From JAYZQT01 sp964412235 (GTDB lineage: Bacteria; Pseudomonadota; Alphaproteobacteria; MPNO01; UBA830): 64,000 bases of DNA. The stretch is taken from assembly GCA_964412235.1 (NCBI GenBank), contig CAYPNT010000004.1, positions 1-64,000 of the forward strand. Reading direction: 5' to 3'. Under the pieces are notes generated by a model that worked only from the letters and a program-made list of their open reading frames with translations, made no database searches and was not told the DNA's origin. The translations under genes were made by a program, and so were the position numbers. This document shows positions 17,876-27,995 of the stretch, piece after piece. Positions within the stretch are counted from its first letter, which is position 1. Every line of letters starts with the position of its first letter.

Positions 17876-19261
17876 ATGTTATCCCAGGTAGTTATTGTCG
17901 GACGACCGAATGTAGGTAAGTCAACTTTGTTTAATCGTTTAGTTGGGAGGAGATCCGCGATAGTTGATCCAACCCCCGGTGTAACAAGAGACCGACGGCA
18001 AGGGGTCGCCAAACTAGGGTCCGCAGAGTTTTCTTTAATTGATACAGCTGGTCTGGCAGATAGTCCCGCGCCTGATATCGAAGTACAAATGCAGAAACAA
18101 ACTCTGTGTGCCGTCGAAAATGCAGACGTGATTTTATTCTTGATTGATGCAATCGTCGGTATAACCCCTCTAGATAAAGATTTTGCAAATTTGCTGAGAA
18201 AAATTCATTCTCGAGTAATACTTGTGGCGAATAAGTGCGAGTCTAAATCGTCGTATGCCGGACTTCTTGAAACATACCAAGTAGGTTTGGGAGAACCAGT
18301 AATGGTATCCGCAGAACATGGTATAGGCATTCCGGACTTAGCTAATGCTATAATAGAAGCATTTGAGATCTCTGAGTCTCAAGCCAGAGTTGGCGTGCGC
18401 GAATATTCCGAGAGTGAAAAACGTGGATCTAACGTTGCAAATTCCGGGCCATTGCAATTGGCAATCGTCGGACGCCCCAATGTAGGTAAATCCACACTGG
18501 TAAACACACTGCTCGGTACTGACCGAGTAATTACCGGACCGGAACCCGGTACAACACGTGATTCAATTTCTGTTACATGGAACTGGAAGGGAAGTGCAAT
18601 CAACCTAGTTGATACCGCGGGTATGCGTCGTAAGTCACGTGTTTCAGAAAAACTCGAGAAACTGTCTGTGGGCGATACTTTAGAAGCTATCCGTTTTGCG
18701 CATGTCGTTATTCTGGTGGTCGACGCGACCATGATGCCTGAACGGCAAGACCTTGTAATTGCACGCCATATTATCGATGAGGGTAGGGCTGTCGTTATCG
18801 CTGTTAACAAATGGGATGCTATGGAAAAAAATTCGCAGTCTCTTGATGCGTTCCTTAATCGGATCGAAATGTCTTTGCCCAAAATTCGAGGTGTTCCTGT
18901 CGTAAAAATATCAGCACTTAAATGCCAGGGAATAGAAAGGTTATTGAAAGAGGTGGTAAATGTTTACGAGGTGTGGAACCGGCGTATTGGTACAGCATCA
19001 CTCAATAAATGGTTGCAGCAGGCCGTCCAAATCCATCCACCACCAGTAAGTAGGGGGCGAAGGATACGAATTCGGTATATAACGCAGTCAAAAAGTCGAC
19101 CACCGACATTTGTCGTGTTTGTAAACCGACCGCGTGTCTTGCCCGAATCTTATATACGATATCTAACCAATGGAATTCGGGAAAATTTTACCCTTCCTGG
19201 AATACCTATTCGTATACATTTACGAGGTTCACAGAATCCTTATGTTGAGGAAAGAAAATAG
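17876..19261 (+). CDS. der: Ribosome-associated GTPase Der (EngA)
   Basis: 461 residues with the double-GTPase layout unique to Der. G1 motifs GRPNVGKST occur twice (residues about 8-16 and 200-208), with DTAGL and DTAGM G3 motifs, NKCE and NKWD G4 motifs, and a C-terminal KH-like domain ending in GTPIRI-type sequence (here LPGIPIRIHLRGSQNPY). Der helps assemble the 50S ribosomal subunit and is essential. It is the last gene of the TPR-bamB-der run. Confidence 0.97.
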   Translation: MLSQVVIVGRPNVGKSTLFNRLVGRRSAIVDPTPGVTRDRRQGVAKLGSAEFSLIDTAGLADSPAPDIEVQMQKQTLCAVENADVILFLIDAIVGITPLDKDFANLLRKIHSRVILVANKCESKSSYAGLLETYQVGLGEPVMVSAEHGIGIPDLANAIIEAFEISESQARVGVREYSESEKRGSNVANSGPLQLAIVGRPNVGKSTLVNTLLGTDRVITGPEPGTTRDSISVTWNWKGSAINLVDTAGMRRKSRVSEKLEKLSVGDTLEAIRFAHVVILVVDATMMPERQDLVIARHIIDEGRAVVIAVNKWDAMEKNSQSLDAFLNRIEMSLPKIRGVPVVKISALKCQGIERLLKEVVNVYEVWNRRIGTASLNKWLQQAVQIHPPPVSRGRRIRIRYITQSKSRPPTFVVFVNRPRVLPESYIRYLTNGIRENFTLPGIPIRIHLRGSQNPYVEERK

Positions 19262-19306
19262 TCAACCAAATTTCCAGTATAACGATGTTGGTAAAACTGT
19301 ATTTCG

Positions 19307-20023
19307 TTAATACGCCTTAATTAACTGTCCGTGCGTTACGCATTCACGGGTACACAAATGTACAAAATAATCTGTGATCTTCTCGGGAACTTTTAATGTT
19401 TTTGGATTCTCACCCGGGTAAGCAGCGGCACGCATGGCTGTGCGCGTTGCGCCAGGGTCTAACAAATTGATTTTTATATTCGTTTTTTCTGTTTCCGCTG
19501 CCCAGCATCTGACCAACATTTCCAATGCGGCTTTACTTACTGCGTAGGCTCCCCAGTAGGGTCGTTTTCCAGAGGCAGCACCAGATGTTACAAATACTGC
19601 TCGTCCACCTTCGGATCGGCGCAATAGAGGGTCGGTGGTTCGGATTAAGCGCCAATTCGCATTTAAATTGATATTTAGGACGTTTTCCCAGACACTAGTT
19701 TCGATCTGATTGACGGGGGTTAAATCACCCAACATCCCCGCGTTACCCACAATAATATCCAGTTTTCCATACCGCTCGGCTATCGTTGGGCCAATAAGGT
19801 CTATCTGTTCTAGATCAGCAAGATCCAACGGAAGCAGCGTCGCTCGATATTCGCTGTCCACAGCATGCCGGATACGATCGTCTGTTTCCTCAAGACCTGC
19901 CCTGGTACGGGCGACCAAGATTAGTTGAGCGCCTTCGATTGCGAATCTTTCTGCCACTGCAGCACCTATACCCCTAGATGCCCCCGTTATGAGCGCCACT
20001 TTGTTGTGAAGTTTCCCAGTCAC
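19307..20023 (-). CDS. SDR family oxidoreductase (YciK-like)
   Basis: 238 residues with a classical SDR pattern: cofactor motif TGASRGIGAAVAERFA near residue 13, NAG at about 91, and catalytic YAVSK with the upstream VTSGAAS serine. The C-terminal half has INLLDPGATRTAMRAAAYPGE. NADP(H) dependence is likely but the substrate is unknown. It overlaps the end of purF by 4 nt (ATGA), so its translation is probably coupled to the purF operon. The same purF-SDR order is widespread in Rhodospirillales. Confidence 0.9.
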   Translation of the reverse strand: MTGKLHNKVALITGASRGIGAAVAERFAIEGAQLILVARTRAGLEETDDRIRHAVDSEYRATLLPLDLADLEQIDLIGPTIAERYGKLDIIVGNAGMLGDLTPVNQIETSVWENVLNINLNANWRLIRTTDPLLRRSEGGRAVFVTSGAASGKRPYWGAYAVSKAALEMLVRCWAAETEKTNIKINLLDPGATRTAMRAAAYPGENPKTLKVPEKITDYFVHLCTRECVTHGQLIKAY

Positions 20024-21480
20024 GTTAACTGGGTGAGGAAGGAGAGTTGCGGGTTTGGTTCTTCTCCTAGTTTATCGGTCGGCGGAATGGGATACTCCCC
20101 CGAAAAACAAGCGTCGCAGTATTCAGGATCTGCACTGGATCGCCCCGCCATCCCCATTGCACGATAAAGACCGTTGAGCGAGAGGAATGCAAGGGTGTCT
20201 ACTCCAATTATGTTAGCCATTTCTTCAATATTATTCTCAGCTGCCAGAAGCTGGTCTCGTGACGGTGTGTCAACTCCATAGAAGCAAGAGTGCGCTGTAG
20301 GTGGGCTTGCAATTCTCATATGCACCTCTGTTGCTCCAGCAGCGCGCATCATTTCTACTATTTTAACTGACGTAGTTCCTCGAACAATACTATCGTCTAC
20401 AAGAATTATGCGGCGGCCTTTTATCACGTTGCGATTAGCGTTGTGTTTTAATTTAACGCCTAAGTGCCGTATTTGATCAGTTGGTTCGATGAAAGTCCGT
20501 CCAACATAGTGGTTTCGGATGATCCCTAATTCGTAAGGAACACGAGCTGCTTCCGCATAGCCTAGTGCGGCTGGAACTCCGGAATCTGGAACCGGAATGA
20601 CGATGTCGGCATCAACCCCACTTTCGTTCGCCAGTTCTCTTCCAATAGACTTGCGAGCCTCATAAACATTGTGGCCTTCTATTGTGCTATCGGGCCGTGC
20701 AAAATAAACATATTCGAATATACAAAGTTTGCGAGGTTTGATGGAGAATGGTTTCATTGATCTGATACCATGCTCGTCAATTAGCACTAATTCACCAGGT
20801 TCTACGTCACGAATATATTCCGCGCCAATTATATCCAGAGCACATGTTTCCGAGGCTAAAATCCATGCATTTTCGAAACGTCCTAACACTAGAGGTCGAA
20901 CACCGTGGGGATCACGAACACCGATCAGTGTACCATTGTGAAGAGCGACTAACGAAAATGCACCCTCTACTTCATGAAGAGCGGCAACGGTGCGGTCGAT
21001 GACACCTTCGAATTTGCTGGTCGCAATTAGATGGATAATAACCTCTGTGTCTGTTGTAGACTGGAACAGGCATCCCTTTGCAACCAATTCACGTCGTAAC
21101 GCAAGAGCATTTGTTAAATTACCATTGTGGGCAATGGCAAAGCCACCAGAAGCAAAATCTGCGAATAGCGGTTGAATATTTCTGATGGTGGTGTCTCCAG
21201 TAGTCGAATACCTATTGTGACCAATTGCAGATGCCCCAGGGAGTTGTCTTATGACCGTTTCTTTATTGAAAATATCCCCCACTTGGCCCGGGGATCTATG
21301 ACTATAGAACTGTCCTTCTTGGTATGTAACCATACCTGCAGCTTCCTGGCCTCTATGTTGTAGTGCATGTAAACCTAATGCCGTTAGTGCAGCGGAATCC
21401 TGATGACCAAAAACACCGAATACCCCGCACTCTTCTCGAAGCTTATCAGCGTCCAGTGGGTTTGTATTTAAATCCAACAC
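20020..21480 (-). CDS. purF: Amidophosphoribosyltransferase (PurF)
   Basis: 486 residues. It makes 5-phosphoribosylamine from PRPP and glutamine, the first step of purine synthesis. After a 17-residue propeptide, Cys18 (REECGVFG) is the N-terminal nucleophile of the glutaminase domain. The PRPP-binding loop IILVDDSIVRGTTS is in the C-terminal half. Cysteines in KLCIF, AHSCFYGVD and YCDACFSGEYP match the iron-sulphur ligands of the Bacillus-type enzyme, so a 4Fe-4S cluster is likely. It follows cvpA by 7 nt, as in many proteobacteria. Confidence 0.96.
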   Translation of the reverse strand: MLDLNTNPLDADKLREECGVFGVFGHQDSAALTALGLHALQHRGQEAAGMVTYQEGQFYSHRSPGQVGDIFNKETVIRQLPGASAIGHNRYSTTGDTTIRNIQPLFADFASGGFAIAHNGNLTNALALRRELVAKGCLFQSTTDTEVIIHLIATSKFEGVIDRTVAALHEVEGAFSLVALHNGTLIGVRDPHGVRPLVLGRFENAWILASETCALDIIGAEYIRDVEPGELVLIDEHGIRSMKPFSIKPRKLCIFEYVYFARPDSTIEGHNVYEARKSIGRELANESGVDADIVIPVPDSGVPAALGYAEAARVPYELGIIRNHYVGRTFIEPTDQIRHLGVKLKHNANRNVIKGRRIILVDDSIVRGTTSVKIVEMMRAAGATEVHMRIASPPTAHSCFYGVDTPSRDQLLAAENNIEEMANIIGVDTLAFLSLNGLYRAMGMAGRSSADPEYCDACFSGEYPIPPTDKLGEEPNPQLSFLTQLT

Positions 21481-21487
21481 GTTAACT

Positions 21488-22120
21488 TCATTTTTGTTGG
21501 TTTCTAATTAGGCGGTCCATATCTCGACGCTCCTCCACTTTGTAGCCAGATTTAAGATCTGGACTGGTTTTCTTGGGTTGCGGTGAAAGAAGAGTTTTGA
21601 AGGTTTGGTCGGGACTTGTCTCTTTGTTCTTTGAGATGATGATGCCCCATTCTTTAGGTGTGGCAGAAACTATAAGATCCGCTCCACGACGCAGTAGGGG
21701 AAGTGTTCGAGTATTGGAAAAGAAAGAGGATTTATCGTTAAGTCCCAAAACTTGATTAGTGAAAATGTACGTTCCACTAACTATTACGGCACCAATCGCT
21801 AAACCCACGACTAAACCAAACGTTCGGTCAAGAATATTAAGGCCACTATGACGTATTGTTCGCGCTATAGCGTTTGCTATAAGACTGAATATGATCATAG
21901 ATAAAACAAAAATTATCGCCCCGGCGGATATATCCGCCAAAAGTTGGCTTTCAATTAGATCTTGAGCATATGTTCTAACATCAGGGAAAAAATAGATAGT
22001 TGCCAAGGTTGCACCCACCCAACCAGAGACGCCAAGGACGACACGAATAAACCCAAATCGTAACGAAATAATTCCACTCAACAACATAATGATGATAACA
22101 AAAATGTCTCCTAAGCTCAT
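21488..22120 (-). CDS. cvpA: CvpA family membrane protein
   Basis: 210 residues with four hydrophobic segments: about 4-22, 28-47, 66-86 and 104-124. It also has the family motif SG.ISLRFGFIRVVLGVSGWVGA near the N-terminus. The C-terminal 80 residues are polar and basic. CvpA was named for colicin V production and is linked to envelope homeostasis; its molecular role is unsettled. It overlaps radA by 4 nt and precedes purF. Confidence 0.92.
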   Translation of the reverse strand: MSLGDIFVIIIMLLSGIISLRFGFIRVVLGVSGWVGATLATIYFFPDVRTYAQDLIESQLLADISAGAIIFVLSMIIFSLIANAIARTIRHSGLNILDRTFGLVVGLAIGAVIVSGTYIFTNQVLGLNDKSSFFSNTRTLPLLRRGADLIVSATPKEWGIIISKNKETSPDQTFKTLLSPQPKKTSPDLKSGYKVEERRDMDRLIRNQQK

Positions 22121-23532
22121 CTGTCAGTGCCTTTGATATTCGATAAATTCCTATCGGTACTATTAAAGAACCGCAAAATTTCGTGTAATTTTTGTATCGT
22201 CCATGTATCTATCCGCGAATTATTGGAACTTGCTCTTTTTTCCTTTTCCGACGTTTGTCCGGTCGGTAACCAGGCCTTTATAAACCCAAGGTTCTCAGCT
22301 TCCTTGAGCCGGAGTTCTCTTTGTCCAACAGAACGAATTTCGCCAGCCAACCCAATCTCCCCAAAAATTACAGTATCAGATCCTAATGGTTGATCGAATA
22401 TTGCGGAAACAAGTGCGCTTGCAACTGCTAAGTCTGCTGCCGGTTCACTTATTTTTAGACCGCCTGCCACATTTAGATATACATCGCGCCCTGCAAAACT
22501 TAACCCACATCGGGTCTCCAGGACTGCTAATACCATAGCAAGTCGATTGGAGTCCCAACCGATGACGGCACGACGTGGATTGGCCAATGTAGAAGTTCCA
22601 ACTAGTGCCTGGATTTCAACGAGAAGTGGTCGGGTCCCCTCTATACCAGCAAAAACAGCTGCGCCTGAGACATCTTCGTGACGACCTGCAAGAAAAAGTC
22701 TGGAAGGATTTTCAACCTGTTTTAAACCGGTCCCGGTCATTTCGAATACACCAATTTCATCCGTCGGCCCGAAACGGTTTTTTATGGCGCGGAGCAACCT
22801 AAACTGCTGGGTACGTTCCCCCTCAAAGTAGAGGACGGTATCTACCATATGTTCCAAAATTCTTGGGCCTGCTATTGTACCCTCTTTGGTGACGTGACCG
22901 ACAAGTATAACAATAAAGCTTCGCAGTTTCGCTATCCGAATTAGGGTGTCCGTGCAAGCTCGGACCTGCGAGACGGAACCAGGTGCAGAGTCCAAATTGT
23001 CTAGGTACATTGTTTGTATGGAGTCGACAATCACCAAACTCGGTGGTGTTGGAGTATCCAACGTGGCCACTATATCCCGGATATTGTTTGCTGACGCCAA
23101 CTGCACGGGCGCCATACTCAACCCCAAACGTTTTGCTCGCGTAGTTATTTGTTGTATTGATTCTTCACCGGAAACATAAGCGCATTTTGCGTCGCTAGAA
23201 ACTGCAGCGGCAATTTGGAGCAGGATAGTAGATTTACCGATCCCAGGATCTCCCCCAACGAGCACAGCGGACCCCTGCACTATTCCGCCACCTACGACCC
23301 TATCGAATTCACGTATACCACAAGAGATACGCTGCGCGGTCTTTAATGAACTGGCCAGCGAAACATATTCGACTGGCTCGGCCAGTTTTGCCGACATTCT
23401 GCTATTAGTATTGTATGAAGAGGCATTCTTTAAAATACTGTTCCAAGTTCCACAGGAATCGCATTTACCCTGCCACTTTGTATAGGAGGCCTGGCATTCT
23501 TGGCAGTGAAAAATCGATATTTTCTTTATCAT
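22117..23532 (-). CDS. radA: DNA repair protein RadA
   Basis: 471 residues. A four-Cys zinc finger (CQECQASYTKWQGKCDSCGTW pattern, residues about 9-29) is followed by a RecA-like ATPase with Walker A GGDPGIGKST and Walker B LVIVDSIQ. The RadA-specific KNRFG motif (IKNRFGPTDEIGVFEM) and a Lon-protease-like C-terminal domain complete it. RadA drives branch migration in recombination. Transcribed after mlaF and overlapping cvpA by 4 nt. Confidence 0.96.
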   Translation of the reverse strand: MIKKISIFHCQECQASYTKWQGKCDSCGTWNSILKNASSYNTNSRMSAKLAEPVEYVSLASSLKTAQRISCGIREFDRVVGGGIVQGSAVLVGGDPGIGKSTILLQIAAAVSSDAKCAYVSGEESIQQITTRAKRLGLSMAPVQLASANNIRDIVATLDTPTPPSLVIVDSIQTMYLDNLDSAPGSVSQVRACTDTLIRIAKLRSFIVILVGHVTKEGTIAGPRILEHMVDTVLYFEGERTQQFRLLRAIKNRFGPTDEIGVFEMTGTGLKQVENPSRLFLAGRHEDVSGAAVFAGIEGTRPLLVEIQALVGTSTLANPRRAVIGWDSNRLAMVLAVLETRCGLSFAGRDVYLNVAGGLKISEPAADLAVASALVSAIFDQPLGSDTVIFGEIGLAGEIRSVGQRELRLKEAENLGFIKAWLPTGQTSEKEKRASSNNSRIDTWTIQKLHEILRFFNSTDRNLSNIKGTDR

Positions 23533-23543
23533 TCTTCCGGATT

Positions 23544-24323
23544 TTACCGTGTGCCAAACTCGGCTAACATATGATCTTCGACATGACCTTTAATAAACTG
23601 GTCGACTATTTTATTACCGGTGTTATCGATCTTCTGTGCGTCGTCCACCCAAATTATTTTACCGTGATGAATCATAGCAATACGGTCCGCGATTCGACGT
23701 GCACTATCTATGTCATGTGTAATCGTTATTGCGGTGGCACCTAAACCTCGGACGCATTTAACAATCAACCGATCGATAACATCACCCATTATGGGGTCGA
23801 TACCAGTAGTGGGTTCATCAAATAAAACAATTTTGGGTTTTAAAGCGATCGTGCGAGCCAAGCTAACCCGTTTCTGTGCTCCAGCAGAAATATCTGCGGG
23901 ATACCGATCAGCTGTTTGCCGATTTAATCCTACCTCATTTAGTAATCTCATCGCCTCTTCTTTAGCTTTTTCGCGCCCCAATAGCCGTTTCTCTATGAGG
24001 CCAAATGCAATATTTTCCCATATTAATAGTGAATCAAAGAGAGCAGAGTTTTGAAATAGCATCCCAATCTGTTTAGTTACCGGCTGACAGGTTTTGTTTG
24101 GGACGTTAGTCGTTTTAACACCGTCGATAATTATAGAACCATGGTCTGGTTTGATGAGCCCTAGAATATTTTTGACCAAAACGGATTTTCCAGAGCCCGA
24201 GGTACCAATTATTGCGAGAGACTCCTTTTCTGCAACATCTAAATCTAGTCCCGTTAAAACATGGTTGCTTCCAAATGACTTTTTTAAACCTCGAATGGAA
24301 ATTTTGGTTCGTTGGTGGTTCAT
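23544..24323 (-). CDS. mlaF: MlaF-type ABC transporter ATPase
   Basis: 259 residues. Walker A GTSGSGKS, Q-loop LFQNSALFDSL, signature ISAGAQKRVSLARTIAL (a variant of LSGGQ), Walker B KIVLFDEPTTGIDP and the H-loop ITHD are all visible. The FDSLLIWENIAFGL segment is characteristic of the MlaF/Ttg2A branch. With MlaE it powers phospholipid movement between the inner and outer membranes. The start overlaps the mlaE stop by 4 nt. No MCE-domain mlaD follows; radA comes next. Confidence 0.93.
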   Translation of the reverse strand: MNHQRTKISIRGLKKSFGSNHVLTGLDLDVAEKESLAIIGTSGSGKSVLVKNILGLIKPDHGSIIIDGVKTTNVPNKTCQPVTKQIGMLFQNSALFDSLLIWENIAFGLIEKRLLGREKAKEEAMRLLNEVGLNRQTADRYPADISAGAQKRVSLARTIALKPKIVLFDEPTTGIDPIMGDVIDRLIVKCVRGLGATAITITHDIDSARRIADRIAMIHHGKIIWVDDAQKIDNTGNKIVDQFIKGHVEDHMLAEFGTR

Positions 24324-25093
24324 TTTGAGAAAAACGCCTCGGTTATTAGGTAATTTGACCCGAGTATAAGGATAGAGGCAGAAACAACAGCATTAGTTGT
24401 TGCAGCGCCGACGCCTTGTGCGCCTCCTCGGGAATAATAACCATGATAACAACCCATCAACGCTACCCAAAAACCAAACACACTTGCTTTTACAAGGCCA
24501 GATATTACGTCGATAATCTCTAAGTATTGCCAAGTGTTGTTAATGTATACGGCTGGGTTAAAGCCAAGTTTATGTATTGATATTAAATAACCTCCGAAAA
24601 CCCCTATTATATCTGCTATCAGTACACAGATGGGAAGCATCAATATGCCGGCCAATAGTCGGGGTGCTATTAGGTACTTATACGGGTTAGTAGATAACGT
24701 GGATAATGCGTCAATTTGCTCTGTTACACGCATAGTACCTATCTCTGCAGCCATTGCAGCGCCTATACGTCCAGCAACCATCAAACCGGCTAGTACTGGC
24801 GCTAACTCCCTTGTTATAGAAAGCACGACTACTGTGGCTACAGCACTTTCCGCATTAAAACGGGCAAAACCGGAGTAACTCTGTAACGCGAGTACCATCC
24901 CGGTAAAAACGGCTGTTAAGCCTACCACTGGAAGCGAGTAGTAGCCGATTTCAATTAATTGCCGGAACAGTAGTCGAGGATAGTATGGTGGGCGAAATAT
25001 GTGGCTAACACTCACGCCGGTGAATACCGCCAAACGACCCGTAGTGCTTAAAAATCCTATAAATACGCTTCCAACGCGCGCTAGCCAGTCCAT
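24320..25093 (-). CDS. mlaE: MlaE-type ABC transporter permease
   Basis: 257 residues with five or six hydrophobic segments. It carries the MlaE signature SYSGFARFNAESAVATVVVLSITRELAPVLAGLMVAGR-like region, seen here in pieces ITRELAPVLAGLMVAGRIGA and AEIGTMRVTEQIDAL. It forms the transmembrane core of the Mla lipid transporter together with MlaF. Its ATG overlaps the alr stop by one base and its own stop overlaps mlaF, so alr-mlaE-mlaF should be translationally coupled. Confidence 0.93.
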   Translation of the reverse strand: MDWLARVGSVFIGFLSTTGRLAVFTGVSVSHIFRPPYYPRLLFRQLIEIGYYSLPVVGLTAVFTGMVLALQSYSGFARFNAESAVATVVVLSITRELAPVLAGLMVAGRIGAAMAAEIGTMRVTEQIDALSTLSTNPYKYLIAPRLLAGILMLPICVLIADIIGVFGGYLISIHKLGFNPAVYINNTWQYLEIIDVISGLVKASVFGFWVALMGCYHGYYSRGGAQGVGAATTNAVVSASILILGSNYLITEAFFSK

Positions 25094-26193
25094 CAGGTAA
25101 TCACTTTTTGGTATCGGCGCTGGTACCTGGACCCTAAAGAGGTTAATATTTCATATCCGATTGTGCCGGCTTCTGAGGCAAGGTCATCTATTGTGTGCTG
25201 TGGAGATATCAACTCTATCTCATCTCCTGGACGGATTTGGTCAGTCGGCACTTTGGTCACGTCAAACGTCGTTAAATCCATGGAAATCCGGCCTACTACG
25301 GGTACTTTTATACCAGCGGCGTAGCCATGTCCGCGATTACCTAAGGACCGAAGATACCCGTCTGCATAGCCTGCTGCAACAGTAGCTAAGCGGGAGTTCG
25401 CTGGAACCTTTGCCGCTCCACCGTAACCAACGGCAGATTCAGAGTCAACATGCCTAATTTGCAAGATTTTTGCTTTTAAACCAATGACTTGGTGTAATTT
25501 TACTGATGCATAGTTCGGCGAGCAGATTCCGAATAAAGCGGCTCCGGGGCGGACCAAATCGTAATGAAACGTTGGGTCCAGAAAGATGCCTGCGGAGTTT
25601 GAGAGGGAGGCACGAAAATGTGGAAAGCTAGAACGAATTTGATCAAAAAGTGCTTTTTGCTCTGTATTCATTATATTTTCTGGCTCATCCGCACACGCTA
25701 GGTGGCTCATGACAAAATCTATTTTGATACCGTCCAGATAGTGGGTTTGGTTTGAGAGGTTTATGGCTTCGTTTGGAGGTAACCCGAGGCGGTTCATTCC
25801 AGTATCGAAACAAAGGACACCGCTTCGGCCGCCCTTTTGTTGGGCGTGGGTTGACCAGAGAACGACATCTTCTATGGAATTAAGCACTGGCACGAGAGAA
25901 TTGCTGTCAAATTCGGTGATCGCTCCTTTATCGCCGACCCCATTGAAAATGTATATTTTTGAATTTACACCAATAGATTTTCTGAGGTTGATCCCTTCGT
26001 TTATACTCGCTACAAAAAAATGCTTACAACCGGCTTTCTGCAGACACCTTCCAATTTCAGCGCTGCCGAGCCCATATCCATCTGCTTTAACTACTGCTCC
26101 ACATTCGGAATCTCCAATATAACTAGAAAGTAAACGCCAATTGGAAGCAATCGATGGTAGGTTAACTGTTAGTATAGCACCAGGAAATCGCAT
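25093..26193 (-). CDS. alr: Alanine racemase
   Basis: 366 residues. PLP-lysine motif AVVKADGYGLG is near residue 35 and the catalytic Tyr lies in AVGYGGAAK. Fold-type III barrel residues FDTGMNRLG and SNSAGIF and the C-terminal GRISMDLTTFDVT are present. It supplies D-alanine for peptidoglycan. Transcribed 45 bp after dnaB, an order common in alphaproteobacteria. Confidence 0.95.
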   Translation of the reverse strand: MRFPGAILTVNLPSIASNWRLLSSYIGDSECGAVVKADGYGLGSAEIGRCLQKAGCKHFFVASINEGINLRKSIGVNSKIYIFNGVGDKGAITEFDSNSLVPVLNSIEDVVLWSTHAQQKGGRSGVLCFDTGMNRLGLPPNEAINLSNQTHYLDGIKIDFVMSHLACADEPENIMNTEQKALFDQIRSSFPHFRASLSNSAGIFLDPTFHYDLVRPGAALFGICSPNYASVKLHQVIGLKAKILQIRHVDSESAVGYGGAAKVPANSRLATVAAGYADGYLRSLGNRGHGYAAGIKVPVVGRISMDLTTFDVTKVPTDQIRPGDEIELISPQHTIDDLASEAGTIGYEILTSLGSRYQRRYQKVIT

Positions 26194-26238
26194 TTAGTTC
26201 ATCCTAAAACGTGCTATTTCAATGGAAAAAACATTCAA

Positions 26239-27747
26239 TCATCCGAAGGTTTCTTTATTAGTTTCGTCATCTTCCAAATTGTCGAATTTCGTCGCTTCTG
26301 GATAGAAACGAAGATTAATTGTGCCCGTGGGACCGTGCCTTTGTTTTGCTATGATGACTTCTGCTCGCCCACGTGCTTGGCTCATTGCCTCTTCCCAAAT
26401 CAAATAACGTTCATTGTATTTTTCGTTAGTTTCATCAGCACGACGCGAAGGTTCGGCGCGATGCAAATAATATTCGTCCCGATAGATAAACATTACCACA
26501 TCAGCATCTTGTTCAATGGTGCCTGATTCGCGAAGGTCTGCTAACTGGGGTCGTTTTTCTTCACGCTGTTCTACAGCCCTACTCAGTTGTGACAGGGCTA
26601 AAACCGGGACATCAAGCTCCTTCGCTAGAGTTTTTAAACCCCGAGTGATTTCAGATATTTCTTGGACACGGTTGTGCTCTTTTCTGGAAATACTAGCCTG
26701 CAGAAGTTGCAAGTAGTCAACGACGATTAAACCAAGACCGTGTTGCCGCTTCAAACGGCGTGCTCGCGTTCTTAGAGCGGAAACTGATAATGCCGGGGTG
26801 TCATCGATATATAGTGGGGCGTTTTGTAACCGTTGACTTGTCTGAACGAGACGGTCGAATTCGTTCTGATTTAATTCTCCCTTTCGAATTTTGTCAGATG
26901 GTATTTGGGCTCCCTCCGCAAGGATGCGGCTAGCTAGTTGTTCCGAAGACATTTCTAACGAAAAAAACCCAACCACAGGGTCGTCAATTAGCGTTTCTTT
27001 ACCGCTCTCATCGACTAAGGTGTCTGACAAGTTTGCAACATTAAACGCTATATTTGTTGCGAGTGCGGTTTTACCCATCGCCGGTCGGCCAGCAAGAATG
27101 ACGAGATCGGATTTATGTAAACCACCCAAAAGCAAATCGAGTTGGCGAAATTTAGTCGGGACCCCCCCAAGAGCACCTTCTCTATTGAAAGCGACAGCTG
27201 CGAGTTCTACTGCGTCCTTAATCGATGCCGCAAAACTTTGAAAACCACCTTCGTGGTTTCCGGTTGTTGCAAGATCGTATAGATTCTGTTCTGCGCTCTC
27301 TATCTGCTTTAGACCGCTATCCTCTGGTTCGTGCGAAAAGGCATCATTAACGACATCAGTGCCAAGTTCAATTAATTGACGTCGTATATAAAGGTCATAG
27401 ATCAGACGCCCGTAATCTAAAGTGTTTATAATCGAAAAAGTAGAAGCGGCTAACTCCGCAAGGTATATATGACCGCCAATTTCTTCGAATTCTTCAGTAT
27501 CAAAAATGTGTTTTAATGTCGTTGGGTTTGCTTGTTGACCTCTTTCAATAAGTTTGCCGCTTGCGTCATATATCCTCGCATGCACAGGATCGAAAAAATG
27601 TTCCGACAGTAGAAATTCTGAGACGCGTTCGTAGGATCGGTTGTTCTCGAGGATAGCCCCGAGAAGTCCCATTTCGGCTTCCTCATTATGTGGTGGTTGA
27701 CGAAAACCGGTATCCTCTTCGGTTGCTGAGTGTAGTGTGGTTGCCAA
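26239..27747 (-). CDS. dnaB: Replicative DNA helicase DnaB
   Basis: 502 residues. The N-terminal primase-binding domain begins PPHNEEAEMGLLGAIL. The RecA-like motor has Walker A GRPAMGKTA, Walker B LIVVDYLQLL, and SQLSRAVEQR, followed by DLRESGTIEQDADVV and KQRHGPTG. It is the hexameric fork helicase. An acidic insert of about 15 residues after the Walker A helix (DTLVDESGKETLIDD) is typical of alphaproteobacterial DnaB. It heads the dnaB-alr-mlaE-mlaF-radA-cvpA-purF-SDR gene train. Confidence 0.97.
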   Translation of the reverse strand: MATTLHSATEEDTGFRQPPHNEEAEMGLLGAILENNRSYERVSEFLLSEHFFDPVHARIYDASGKLIERGQQANPTTLKHIFDTEEFEEIGGHIYLAELAASTFSIINTLDYGRLIYDLYIRRQLIELGTDVVNDAFSHEPEDSGLKQIESAEQNLYDLATTGNHEGGFQSFAASIKDAVELAAVAFNREGALGGVPTKFRQLDLLLGGLHKSDLVILAGRPAMGKTALATNIAFNVANLSDTLVDESGKETLIDDPVVGFFSLEMSSEQLASRILAEGAQIPSDKIRKGELNQNEFDRLVQTSQRLQNAPLYIDDTPALSVSALRTRARRLKRQHGLGLIVVDYLQLLQASISRKEHNRVQEISEITRGLKTLAKELDVPVLALSQLSRAVEQREEKRPQLADLRESGTIEQDADVVMFIYRDEYYLHRAEPSRRADETNEKYNERYLIWEEAMSQARGRAEVIIAKQRHGPTGTINLRFYPEATKFDNLEDDETNKETFG

Positions 27748-27995
27748 GAAAATTGCTCCATATATTAATTATTTGGACCATATAACGAATCGATATGTTC
27801 TTTTGATTTTAGACTTAAGAAACGATGAATTTATCGGGGAACATTCGGTTTAAATACGCGAAGAATGTGAATGATGGGGACACTTTGCCTGATATTGGGG
27901 AAAAGTCAGGTCTTCACTTGTTCGTTTCGTTTTCTATTTAGATTTTTGTGTGTTCGATCTATTTGGTACTTGATAGACGATTGGCAATCTAAAAC

